Below, in pieces: positions 19,018 to 27,884 of a stretch of DNA of 39,984 nt (positions are counted from its first letter, which is position 1; the number at the start of each line of letters is the position of its first letter). Under the pieces are notes generated by a model, which did no database searches, was not told where the DNA came from, and was given only the letters and a program-made list of their open reading frames with translations. Position numbers and translations under genes: made by a program. This DNA comes from Hydrogenophaga sp. (GTDB lineage Bacteria; Pseudomonadota; Gammaproteobacteria; Burkholderiales; Burkholderiaceae_C): assembly GCA_025458915.1 (NCBI GenBank), contig JALORL010000020.1, positions 1 to 39,984 of the forward strand, in the 5' to 3' direction.

Positions 19018-19649
19018 AGCAGCCGCTTTGGGGTGCCGCCTGCTCGGCCAGAACAACCTGCTCATACTTCAACCGCGTTAGTTTCCAATCTGCAGTTGCG
19101 CCAGCTTGAATGGCGGGTTCGGAGGCCTAGCCCCGATGTCCGCTTCGGGTCGAGAGCGTGAGTTGAGCGCTTCGAGCAGCTGACATTCGGTCGCGAGTTG
19201 GCGGAGCCATCGGCGGCCGGCTACGCTGGATGACTGCAGCCCCTTCGATACCTGTCATTGATGCCGCCTTGCTGCCGGGTGAGCCGATGACGGCTTCGTG
19301 CTAGGCACCGTGAACCCAGCTCACGGGCGCGACCGGCTCCAAACGCTGCACAAGCGCCCCTGACCCGTGATGGTGCAGTCCTGTTGCTGGAGCAAGTCTT
19401 GTCTGACTCCCTCCCCTCCAGCCGAACCATCAACATCACAGGTTGCTTCTCAGTGGCACGAAAATCGCTGCAGTCAAGATTCCGGCGGCATTCTGCAGGC
19501 ACTCGACCCTCCAGGAACGAGGTTCAGCAATGGCATAAATGAGGTGACCACAACGGCGCCAGACACCTGAGCAAGTTCGGCCGTAAGAGTGCCGTGGTCG
19601 ATCCAGGAGTCAAATAGTGGCCAAACCGAGAACGCGGAGCGTCAGGTGG

Positions 19650-19771
19650 GGAACAATTTCTAGACGCAGTCTATTTTTGGAACAAAATCTAGCAGAAAGC
19701 TGTTCTAGATCAAGGGACCATACACCGCACCACCGTGGAGGAAGTGGGGATTGCTTTGGAACAAAATTTAG
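19650..19771 (+). repeat. Right-end repeat cluster of the insertion unit
   Basis: GGAACAATTTCTAG (19650-19663), GGAACAAAATCTAG (19679-19692), GGAACAAAATTTAG (19758-19771), all in the same orientation. Confidence 0.7.
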
Positions 19772-19992
19772 AAAATGAACGCCTGCCGACCTCCCGGACC
19801 CCGACCGGTCCGGAAAGGCACGGACCTTGCTCACTCCAAAACATGCCGCACCCTGGTGCCAATCGCTTTCGAACATCGGGGGAAACAGCAGAGCCAGTTG
19901 CCCGGGCACGGAACACCCCACACCTACAATCCGTTACCTTTCGAGGGCGCCAATTCCGGCCATCCCGATTCACCTGTTTATCTAGGAATTCC

Positions 19993-20832
19993 ATGAAAAA
20001 CCTGATGCTGACCCTGGGTCTGATCGCTTCCGCCGTGCTGGTGGGGTGTGGAAAAAACGAGTCGCCCGCGCCCGCTGCCCAGGCCCCTGCTGCTGCTCCT
20101 GCCGCCGCCCCGGCACCGGCCGAGCTGCCGGAACTGAAGGTCGCCATCGACCCCACCTACGAACCGTTCACCTTCAAGACCCCCGACGGCAAGCCCACCG
20201 GGTTCGATGTGGACATCGCCGAAGCCCTTTGCGCCGAGATCAAGCGCAAGTGTGTGTACGTGGAACAGGTGTGGGACGGCATGATCCCCGGCCTGCAGGC
20301 CAAGAAATACGACGCGATCATCAGCTCCATGTCGATCACCGAGGAGCGCCAGAAAGTGGTGGACTTCACGGACAAGTACTACAACACGCCCAGCCGCATC
20401 GTGGTCAAGGCAGACACTGCCTTCACCGACCTGGCGTCCATCAAGGGCAAGAAGATCGGCGTGCTCAAGGGCAGCACCCAGGAAAAGTACGCGATGGGCG
20501 AGCTGGCACCGGTGGGTGTGTCGGTGGTGCCGTACGAGGCCCAGGATCAGGTGTACCTGGACATCAAGTCCGGCCGTCTGGATGGCACCGTGGCGGACTC
20601 GGTGGAAGTCACCGGCGGCTTCCTGAGCAAACCTGAGGGCCAGGGCTACGGCTTCGTGGGTCCGGTGCTCAACGACAAGAAGTACTTCGGCATTGGTGTT
20701 GGCGTTGCGCTGCGCCAGGGCGAAACCCAGCTCAAGGACGAGCTGAACGCCGCCATCAAGGCCATCCGCGCCAACGGCACCTACGACACCATCAGCAAGA
20801 AGTACTTCTCCTTCGACGTCTACGGCGACTGA
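19993..20832 (+). CDS. Polar/basic amino-acid ABC transporter substrate-binding lipoprotein
   Basis: Lipobox-like LVGCGKNE; SBP family 3 sequence LKVAIDPTYEPFTFKTPDGKPTGFDVDIAEALC...DGMIPGLQAKKYDAIISSMSITEERQKVVDFTDKYY. Confidence 0.95.
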   Translation: MKNLMLTLGLIASAVLVGCGKNESPAPAAQAPAAAPAAAPAPAELPELKVAIDPTYEPFTFKTPDGKPTGFDVDIAEALCAEIKRKCVYVEQVWDGMIPGLQAKKYDAIISSMSITEERQKVVDFTDKYYNTPSRIVVKADTAFTDLASIKGKKIGVLKGSTQEKYAMGELAPVGVSVVPYEAQDQVYLDIKSGRLDGTVADSVEVTGGFLSKPEGQGYGFVGPVLNDKKYFGIGVGVALRQGETQLKDELNAAIKAIRANGTYDTISKKYFSFDVYGD

Positions 20833-20850
20833 TTCCAGGCGGCGTCCGTT

Positions 20851-21537
20851 TTGTCCGGCTACTTCGCCTCCATCCTGCAGGGTGCCCTCCTCACGGTCGG
20901 GGTGTCCCTGTCGGCGCTGATCCTGGCCATCGTGCTCGGCCTGATCGGCGCGGCGGCGAAGCTGTCCGGCAAAACCCTCCCGATGGCCGTCGCCACGGTG
21001 TACACCACCGTGGTGCGGGGTGTGCCTGAGCTGGTGCTGATGCTGCTCATCTTTTATGGCGGCACCATCGGCATGAACAACCTGCTGGAGTGGGCCGGTA
21101 GCAAGGCCACGGTGGACATCAACCCGTTTCTGGCAGGTGTGCTGACCATTGGCTTCATTTACGGCGCCTACATGACCGAAACCTTCCGGGGCGCCATCCT
21201 CTCGATTCCCAAGGGCCAGATGGAAGCCGCCTGGTCGTTCGGCATGGGCCGGATGCGAACGTTTCTGCGCATCACCCTGCCGCAGATGGTGCGCTACGCC
21301 CTGCCCGGCTTCACCAACAACTGGCTGGTGCTGATCAAGGCCACGGCGCTGGTGAGCCTGATCGGCCTGCACGAAATGACCTACCTGGCCAAACAGGCCA
21401 GCGCCGCCACGCGCGAGCCGTTCACTTTCTTCCTTTTTGCAGCCGTGCTTTTCCTGGCCTACACCTCCATTTCGCTGTGGGCACTCCGCTGGCTGGAGCG
21501 CCGGTACAGCGTGGGCGTGCGGCGCACGTCCGCCTGA
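20851..21537 (+). CDS. Amino-acid ABC transporter permease (HisQ-like)
   Basis: TVVRGVPELVLMLLIFYGG and EAAWSFGMGRMRTFLRITLPQMVRYALPGFTNNW (EAA loop); TTG start uncertain. Confidence 0.93.
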   Translation: MSGYFASILQGALLTVGVSLSALILAIVLGLIGAAAKLSGKTLPMAVATVYTTVVRGVPELVLMLLIFYGGTIGMNNLLEWAGSKATVDINPFLAGVLTIGFIYGAYMTETFRGAILSIPKGQMEAAWSFGMGRMRTFLRITLPQMVRYALPGFTNNWLVLIKATALVSLIGLHEMTYLAKQASAATREPFTFFLFAAVLFLAYTSISLWALRWLERRYSVGVRRTSA

Positions 21538-21549
21538 GGAATCCGGACG

Positions 21550-22263
21550 ATGAAGTGGAGCGTCATCTTCGAGCCCGCCACCCTGGCCATGTACGCCGAC
21601 GGGGTGGTCACCACCTTGACCCTGCTGCTGTCTTCCCTGGCGGTGGGTGGTGTCATGGCGGTGGCATGTGCGCTGGCCCTCACGAGCCGGGTGGCGCCGC
21701 TGCGCTGGCTGGTGGGCACCTACACCTATGTGATCCGGGGAACACCCTTGCTGATTCAGGTGTACATGATCTATTACGGCATTGCCCAGCTGGAGTGGGT
21801 GCAAGCCCGCTGGGACGATGTGTGGCCCTGGACCCATTTCAAGGAGCCGTTCTTTTGCGCATTGCTGGCGTTCAGCCTCAACACCGCCGCGTATACGGCG
21901 GAAATGCTGGCTGGTGCCATCCGGGACACCCACGCTGGCGAGATCGAGGCCGCCCAGGCCATGGGCATGGGCCGTTGGCAGGCCATGCGGCGAATCGTCT
22001 TGCCCAGCGCCTTGCGCCGTTCCCTGCCCGCTTACAGCAACGAGGTGGTGATGATGCTGCACAGCACCAGCCTCGCCAGCGCGGTACCTGCCATGCTCGA
22101 CATCACCGCAGCGGCCAGCCGCATCTATTCGGACTACTACCTGCCTTTCGAGGCTTATCTGTTTGCTGCGGCCATCTATCTGCTGATCACCTTTGCCCTG
22201 GTCGGCATGTTCCGTCTGACCGAGCGCAGGTTCCTCGCGCACCTGGCACCGCGGGCCCACTGA
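21550..22263 (+). CDS. Amino-acid ABC transporter permease (HisM-like)
   Basis: YTYVIRGTPLLIQVYMIYYG and EIEAAQAMGMGRWQAMRRIVLPSALRRSLPAYSNE. Confidence 0.94.
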   Translation: MKWSVIFEPATLAMYADGVVTTLTLLLSSLAVGGVMAVACALALTSRVAPLRWLVGTYTYVIRGTPLLIQVYMIYYGIAQLEWVQARWDDVWPWTHFKEPFFCALLAFSLNTAAYTAEMLAGAIRDTHAGEIEAAQAMGMGRWQAMRRIVLPSALRRSLPAYSNEVVMMLHSTSLASAVPAMLDITAAASRIYSDYYLPFEAYLFAAAIYLLITFALVGMFRLTERRFLAHLAPRAH

Positions 22264-22291
22264 ACTGCAACCGCATCAACATCCGCCCTTC

Positions 22292-23428
22292 ATGCAGAGA
22301 ACCGAACATCCGTTGCTGAGCCAGAGCCTCGGAAGCCAGAAAACCCTGGTGGCTTTCCAGTTCGGCGACCCGCTGGCACGCCCCAAGGTGTACGTGCAGG
22401 CCAGCCTGCACGCCGGGGAGTTGCCCGGCATGCTGGTTGCGCACCACTTGCGCGGCATCCTGGAGCAGGCCGCTGCCGAGGGTCGGATGACCGGCCAGGT
22501 GGTGCTGGTGCCGGCGGCCAACCCGATCGGGCTCGCCCAGCGCATCGACCACCACGTACAAGGCCGCTTCGAGTTCGGCACCTCGGAAAACTTCAACCGC
22601 CACTACCCCGATCTGGCCCAGGCCATCGGGGCTGACGTCCTGGGCCGCCTGGGTGAGGACCCGGCCAGCAACGTGGCGCTGGTGCGGTCCGCCATGCAGC
22701 AATGGCTGGAACAGTGGTCTCCCGCGAACGAGCTGGATAGCCTGCGCCGCCGATTGCTGCTGCTGGCCCACGATGCTGATCTGGTCCTGGACCTGCACTG
22801 CGATGGCGAGTCGGTCATGCACCTTTACTGCGAAGAACCGTGCTGGCCCGCCATGAAACCCCTGGCGCAGCTTCTGCAATGCCAGGCGGTTCTGCTGGCC
22901 AGGGACTCGGGCGGAGGGCCGTTCGACGAGCGGCTGTCGGGTATCTGGTGGCAGCTGGCCGAGCGCGTGGAAGCGACTGGCCGCATGGCTCCCCTGCCCC
23001 AGGCCTGCGCCAGTACCACCGTGGAACTGCGTGGCGAAGGCGATGTGCTGCACACACTGGCCAGACCCGATGCGCAGGCCATTGCACAGTACCTGGTCCA
23101 TGCCGGCGTGATGCGCGCCGAAGCGCAGCCGCTTCCAGCTCTCAGGTGCGAGCCCACGCCTCTGGCGGGCTCGCAGACACTGCGTGCCGAGTTGCCGGGT
23201 GTGCTGGTCTACCGGGTCCAGCCTGGCCAGCGGGTGCATGCTGGCGAAGTGGTGGCCGAGGTCATCGACCCGACCGCGCCCGGTGCATCCCATGTGCACG
23301 AAGTGAAGTCCGCCGTCGATGGCGTGCTCTACGCCATCGTGCGCGACCGCTACCTGCAGGCGGGTGGCGAGGTGGGCAAGGTGGCGGGCGCCAAGGCGTT
23401 CCGCACCGGTGACCTGCTCGGGGCCTGA
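22292..23428 (+). CDS. Succinylglutamate desuccinylase/aspartoacylase (M14/AstE-like) family protein
   Basis: Zn-ligand motif [10 protein letters not shown] (HxxE), [21 protein letters not shown]-terminal lipoyl-like/beta segment. Confidence 0.9.
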   Translation: MQRTEHPLLSQSLGSQKTLVAFQFGDPLARPKVYVQASLHAGELPGMLVAHHLRGILEQAAAEGRMTGQVVLVPAANPIGLAQRIDHHVQGRFEFGTSENFNRHYPDLAQAIGADVLGRLGEDPASNVALVRSAMQQWLEQWSPANELDSLRRRLLLLAHDADLVLDLHCDGESVMHLYCEEPCWPAMKPLAQLLQCQAVLLARDSGGGPFDERLSGIWWQLAERVEATGRMAPLPQACASTTVELRGEGDVLHTLARPDAQAIAQYLVHAGVMRAEAQPLPALRCEPTPLAGSQTLRAELPGVLVYRVQPGQRVHAGEVVAEVIDPTAPGASHVHEVKSAVDGVLYAIVRDRYLQAGGEVGKVAGAKAFRTGDLLGA

Positions 23429-23454
23429 CGGGCCTCAACAACCCTGTTTCAACC

Positions 23455-24249
23455 ATGACGCCTTCCAGCTCCGCCTCTTCCGGAACCGCCTTGCTCCAGG
23501 TGGAGGACATCCACAAGCGGTTTGGTCCCAATGAGGTACTCAAGGGGGTGTCCCTGCAGGCCCGCGCTGGCGACGTGATCAGCCTGATTGGCAGTTCCGG
23601 ATCTGGCAAGAGCACGCTGCTGCGGTGCATCAACCTGCTGGAAAAGCCCAATGCGGGCCGCATTGTTCTTGCGGGTGAAGAGCTGCTGCTCAAGGCCGAC
23701 CGCAACGGCGAGTTGCAGGCGGTGCAGGCAGCGCAACTGCAGCGTTTGCGTACCCGGCTGGCCATGGTGTTCCAGCACTTCAACCTCTGGGCCCACATGA
23801 CCGTGCTGCAGAACATCGTCGAAGCACCGGTGCATGTACTGGGCGTGCCGCGCGATGAAGCCGTGGCCACTGCACGGCGATACCTGGAGCGTGTGGGTCT
23901 TCGCGGGGTGGAGGACCGCTACCCGGCGCACCTCAGTGGTGGCCAGCAGCAGCGGGTGGCGATTGCGCGGGCACTTGCGGTGGAGCCTGCCGTCATGCTG
24001 TTCGATGAACCCACCAGCGCGCTGGACCCGGAGCTGGTCGGCGAGGTATTGCGGGTCATGAAGCTGCTGGCCGAAGAAGGCCGGACCATGCTGGTGGTGA
24101 CCCACGAAATGGGTTTTGCCCGCGAGGTCTCCAACCACCTGATCTTTCTGCACCAGGGCTGCATTGAGGAACAGGGCACGCCGCGCGAGGTGCTGGCCAA
24201 TCCCAGGAGCGAGCGGTTGGCGCAGTTTTTATCCGGCAATCTGAAATAG
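23455..24249 (+). CDS. Amino-acid ABC transporter ATP-binding protein (HisP-like)
   Basis: Walker [10 protein letters not shown], signature [15 protein letters not shown], Walker [15 protein letters not shown]. Confidence 0.96.
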   Translation: MTPSSSASSGTALLQVEDIHKRFGPNEVLKGVSLQARAGDVISLIGSSGSGKSTLLRCINLLEKPNAGRIVLAGEELLLKADRNGELQAVQAAQLQRLRTRLAMVFQHFNLWAHMTVLQNIVEAPVHVLGVPRDEAVATARRYLERVGLRGVEDRYPAHLSGGQQQRVAIARALAVEPAVMLFDEPTSALDPELVGEVLRVMKLLAEEGRTMLVVTHEMGFAREVSNHLIFLHQGCIEEQGTPREVLANPRSERLAQFLSGNLK

Positions 24250-24383
24250 GCGGCTTGTGCTGCGCGAAGCACGGAAAAGCGGTGGGGATACCGCGCTGAT
24301 CCGGCGTTCGGGCAGCAGGCAGTTGGCGGACCATACGTCCACGCCCCCAGGGCCCCGACGTTCCCCACCTGAAAGGATTCGCC

Positions 24384-25121
24384 ATGAGCACCGCCGAAGG
24401 AATCGGTTCTTCCACCGCCAGCCAATGGTCACCGGCCCTTGCATCGCTGGGCTCCGCCCTCACCACCTATCTTCAGGACAAGATGCTGAAAAAGGTGGAT
24501 GCGGACGGCAACGGGGGCGTGGAACAGAGCGAGTTCCGGGCTGCCCTGGAGCAGCTGTCCGGCAAGCTGGGCGTGGAAATGGACGAAAGCAGCGAAGCGC
24601 TGTTCACCAGCCTGGATGCCGACAGCAGCGGTTCGCTGAACGGCGAAGAAATGGGTCAGTTGCTGCGTCAGGTGTTCGCCGCCCCCACCAGCACCCAGGA
24701 TTTCCTGAATGCCCGCGGCACGGAAACGTCTGATCCCTCCGGGTTCGATGCACTGGACACCGACGGCAACGGTACCCTCACACGCGCCGAGTTCGACGGC
24801 AGTGGGCCGGCCCTGCCCACCACCGCCGAGTCCTTCAAAATGGTGACCACCACAACCACCACCTATTCAATGGTGGACCCGGCGTTGGCATCCACGCTTG
24901 CTGGCTCCGATGGTGCTGCGGCCCCAGCGGTCGCCGGTGGCGAGACCGATCCCCTCAAGGCGTTGCTGGCATCTGCGGACAGCGACAGGAACGGACAGAT
25001 CACCACCAGCGAGGTCGATCAGTTCATTGCACAGCTGGCCAGCCAGATGCAACTGGCGCTGGCCCAGTTCAATGACACCCAGCTGGCCAGTGGCGAAACG
25101 AAGAATTCCGCAGCGGCCTGA
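24384..25121 (+). CDS. EF-hand domain protein
   Basis: Four EF loop candidates: DADGNGGVEQSE, DADSSGSLNGEE, DTDGNGTLTRAE, DSDRNGQITTSE. Confidence 0.9.
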   Translation: MSTAEGIGSSTASQWSPALASLGSALTTYLQDKMLKKVDADGNGGVEQSEFRAALEQLSGKLGVEMDESSEALFTSLDADSSGSLNGEEMGQLLRQVFAAPTSTQDFLNARGTETSDPSGFDALDTDGNGTLTRAEFDGSGPALPTTAESFKMVTTTTTTYSMVDPALASTLAGSDGAAAPAVAGGETDPLKALLASADSDRNGQITTSEVDQFIAQLASQMQLALAQFNDTQLASGETKNSAAA

Positions 25122-25146
25122 GCCAGCGCCGTTTGACGCGGCCGCT

Positions 25147-26088
25147 TCAGGCCGCAGCGACCCGACCCAACACCATCTGGCCGTCCACCAGCCTGAAGGT
25201 GACATTCGGGGCGCTGAAGTCGGTGAATGGTGAACCCAGGGAAATTTCACCGTCGCTGTGCAGCAGGCATTCCTGCCGGCGCAGGGCGATCGGATTGTCG
25301 GTGCCCGAGAAGCGCACCCAGGTTCCATAGCTGCTGACATCTTCCAGCACATAGTGCCCGGACCGGATGTCGATGGTGGCATGCAGGCGCGACACGCGCG
25401 GGTCGTTCACCACGAAATCCGATTCGGGTACCCGGCCGATCTTCACCGGCAGCTCGGTGAGGCCGAAGGAGCGGCTGCTGTCCAGCCAGCCCAGCTCGAT
25501 GCCTCCAAACAAGGATTCGCGGTTGGTGCCGAGCGCGTGCAGGTCGGCAGGCAGCGTGAGAAATTCCGAAGCCATTTCGGTCTGCCATTCAATGCGGAAT
25601 ACCTCACAGGGCTCTGCCCTCCCCTTGATCCGCATGGGTCCCAGGCTGCGGCTGCGCACGCCGTGCTTGGCGCCCAGGTTGCGGATCACGGTGTCGGTGG
25701 TCAGGATCTGTTCGGGGCCGGCAAGGTCGCTCAGGCGGGATGCCAGATTGACCGCATCGCCGAAGCAGTCGCCATCCACCTGGATGACCTGCCCCCGGGC
25801 CATGCCGATCTGCATCATCAGCTTCAGGCGCAACGGCCATTGCGCCACCCGCTGGGTGTGCTCCTGCTGAATCTGGATCATGCTCTCCACGGCCATGCGG
25901 TTGTTCGTGAAGGAGAGAAGAACCCCGTCTCCGAGCATCTTCACCACCTTGCCGCCGTTGTCGAGGCCAATGGAGCCGACCCACTGCGTGATTTTGGTGA
26001 CAGCCTGTGTGGCGCGTTCGTTGCCGAGGGTTTCGAAGACCGACACACTCCCGGTGAGGTCCACGAATGCGATGGTCAGTTCTGCCAT
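25147..26088 (-). CDS. Class III adenylate/guanylate cyclase domain + FHA domain protein
   Basis: FVDLTGSVSVFE, KMLGDGVLLSF, GDCFGDAVNLASRLS (cyclase); IGRVPESDFVVNDPRVSRLHATI...LEDVSSYGTWV (FHA). Confidence 0.92.
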   Translation of the reverse strand: MAELTIAFVDLTGSVSVFETLGNERATQAVTKITQWVGSIGLDNGGKVVKMLGDGVLLSFTNNRMAVESMIQIQQEHTQRVAQWPLRLKLMMQIGMARGQVIQVDGDCFGDAVNLASRLSDLAGPEQILTTDTVIRNLGAKHGVRSRSLGPMRIKGRAEPCEVFRIEWQTEMASEFLTLPADLHALGTNRESLFGGIELGWLDSSRSFGLTELPVKIGRVPESDFVVNDPRVSRLHATIDIRSGHYVLEDVSSYGTWVRFSGTDNPIALRRQECLLHSDGEISLGSPFTDFSAPNVTFRLVDGQMVLGRVAAA

Positions 26089-26494
26089 GGATTGCTGGTT
26101 AATTTGCGTGAATTACATCACACGCGGTTTGGCGCCCTGAACCGCTGCAGGCCGGAAGTGTTGCACCGGTCCCGCAGCATCGGACCAACGGCGTGCCCCA
26201 ACGCGGGGCAATCCTGCCGGGGCCGGCAGAGCAATGTGGCAACCGCATGTAGTGCCTTTGGACGCCGGGTGGAGTGCATTCGGCCCCGATGTCTGGGCAG
26301 CCTGTGTCGCTGGTTGATTGAAAGTATTCATGATCCTCAGAAAGCACCGGAGCCAAAAGCGCTAAGCCCATGATTTTCATGGGGTACAGGCTGTTGTATT
26401 TTGGAATTTCTAGGGATGCAGGTGATTGCATAGACCGCTTACATGCGGTTAAGGTGCCACACACAAAGACACGGTATGTCGTTCAGGAGTCCCC

Positions 26495-26827
26495 ATGCGT
26501 TGGTTCAAACCCAGTCTGCGGCACAGCATTTCTGCGTTGCTCAGCGCAGAGAACCGGCTTGATGCGCCGGAATCCCTGGAGCCCATTCGCCAGGCCATGC
26601 TGACCACGCTGGGCGCCGAAGGCGCGTCCCTGAACCCGCAGTTGTTTCGGCGGCTGCGTTACCTGCCGGACGCCAACGCGCTGTGGTTTGCGCGTTCAGA
26701 AATGGTCTCAGTGCTCAGCCGCATCCACGGCGAAGCCAAGGCGGTGGACATGGTTCAGGGTTTGTCGCCTGTGTTCCAGGGGCAGTTGCCCCGCAGCCTC
26801 ATGGAGTCGGGGCGGCTGCGGCGCTGA
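26495..26827 (+). CDS. Hypothetical protein
   Basis: 110-aa ORF in an otherwise uncovered interval; no family recognised. Confidence 0.55.
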   Translation: MRWFKPSLRHSISALLSAENRLDAPESLEPIRQAMLTTLGAEGASLNPQLFRRLRYLPDANALWFARSEMVSVLSRIHGEAKAVDMVQGLSPVFQGQLPRSLMESGRLRR

Positions 26828-26879
26828 GCATTGGCGGTTTGAAGACGGCCCTCCCCCTCCAGCCCGCGTGAATGGCCAG

Positions 26880-27818
26880 TCAACCCCAGAACAGCAGGGC
26901 GTCGCGCTCCTGAACCAGCAGTTCCACCTTCTGGCCCACTGGCAGCACCACCTTCGTGGGAACGTGTCCATAGGGCAGTCCCGTCAATACCGGGATGGCT
27001 ACCTTGGAGCGCAGCCAGTCCACCACGGTTTGCAGCTTGAAGCCTTTGTCGTGCGGCACGGGTTTGTAGCGCGTGAAGCCACCCAGCAGCACTGCCTTCT
27101 GCTGGCCCAGTACGCCGGCGTGCAGCAATTGGGTGAGCAGGCGTTCGATGCGGTAGGGGTGCTCGTTGACATCTTCCAGAAACAGCACGCCTCCCTTGAT
27201 CGCCGGAAACCAGGGCGTTCCCAGCAGGGAGCACAGCACCGTAAGGTTGCCGCCCCATAGCACCGCGTTGCGGATGTGCAGGTTGGGCGCACCCTCCACC
27301 GGTTTTTTCGGGACCGGCAGACCCGGCACGTCGGTGCGTGGCAGGCGCCAGCCGGTGCCCTCCCCCTGGCCGCACAACAGGTCGTCGAAACACGCTTCCA
27401 TGATGTCGTCGGGCGTGCCTTCAACCCCGAAGTCTTCGCCCAGCGCTGGCCCTGCCCAGGTGGGCGCCCCGGTTTTGGCCAGCAGTGCGCACTGCAGGGC
27501 GGTGAAGTCGCTGACACCCACGAAATGCGTGCCTTTTTCAATGGCTTTGGCGAGCGCCTTGTAAGGCAGGTCGGGCAGGATGCGGGTGAGCCCATAGCCG
27601 CCGCGCGAAATCAGCGCCACCTGCGCGCCGCTGGCAGCTGCCCTGGCGATGGCCGCAACGCGGGTAGCGTCATCGCCAGCAAAGCGCATGTGGCTGGATA
27701 GGGCGGCCTCGTCCACCTCGACCGAGTGGCCTGACGCTTTCAGGCGGGCGATGCCGCGCCGGAAGGCGGGTTTGTCGCGCACGGCGCTCGAGGGGGAATA
27801 GATGTAGATGTGGCTCAT
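26880..27818 (-). CDS. ldcA: LD-carboxypeptidase (S66 muramoyltetrapeptide carboxypeptidase)
   Basis: YIYSPSSAVRDKPAFRRGIARLKASGH, LISRGGYGLTRILPDL, VGVSDFTALQCALLAKTG, VLFLEDVNEHPYRIERLL. Confidence 0.92.
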   Translation of the reverse strand: MSHIYIYSPSSAVRDKPAFRRGIARLKASGHSVEVDEAALSSHMRFAGDDATRVAAIARAAASGAQVALISRGGYGLTRILPDLPYKALAKAIEKGTHFVGVSDFTALQCALLAKTGAPTWAGPALGEDFGVEGTPDDIMEACFDDLLCGQGEGTGWRLPRTDVPGLPVPKKPVEGAPNLHIRNAVLWGGNLTVLCSLLGTPWFPAIKGGVLFLEDVNEHPYRIERLLTQLLHAGVLGQQKAVLLGGFTRYKPVPHDKGFKLQTVVDWLRSKVAIPVLTGLPYGHVPTKVVLPVGQKVELLVQERDALLFWG

Positions 27819-27884
27819 GGGCGCGGCAGGCAGTTCGGTGAGCGGTCAGCCTTCAGGGGCTGATCGCGAATGGGGAGCGGGAGA

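Larger units (their letters stand above)
15025..19779. mobile_element. Putative non-autonomous insertion unit of unknown family carrying OMP and two-component genes plus an IS3-family transposase
   Basis: Left end TTGCTTTTCTAAATTTTGTTCC (15025-15046); right end reverse-complement TTCATTTTCTAAATTTTGTTCC (19758-19779), 20/22 identical; perfect flanking 9-bp direct repeat CGCCTGCCG at 15016-15024 and 19780-19788. Confidence 0.75.

Noticed and set aside
19221-19502. 93-aa minus-strand ORF in the degenerate right end of the unit
   Set aside because: No recognisable domain, biased composition; insufficient to call a gene.
19978-22260. 760-aa minus-strand ORF
   Set aside because: Antisense to the SBP and both permease genes, which have clear family motifs; composition typical of a shadow ORF.
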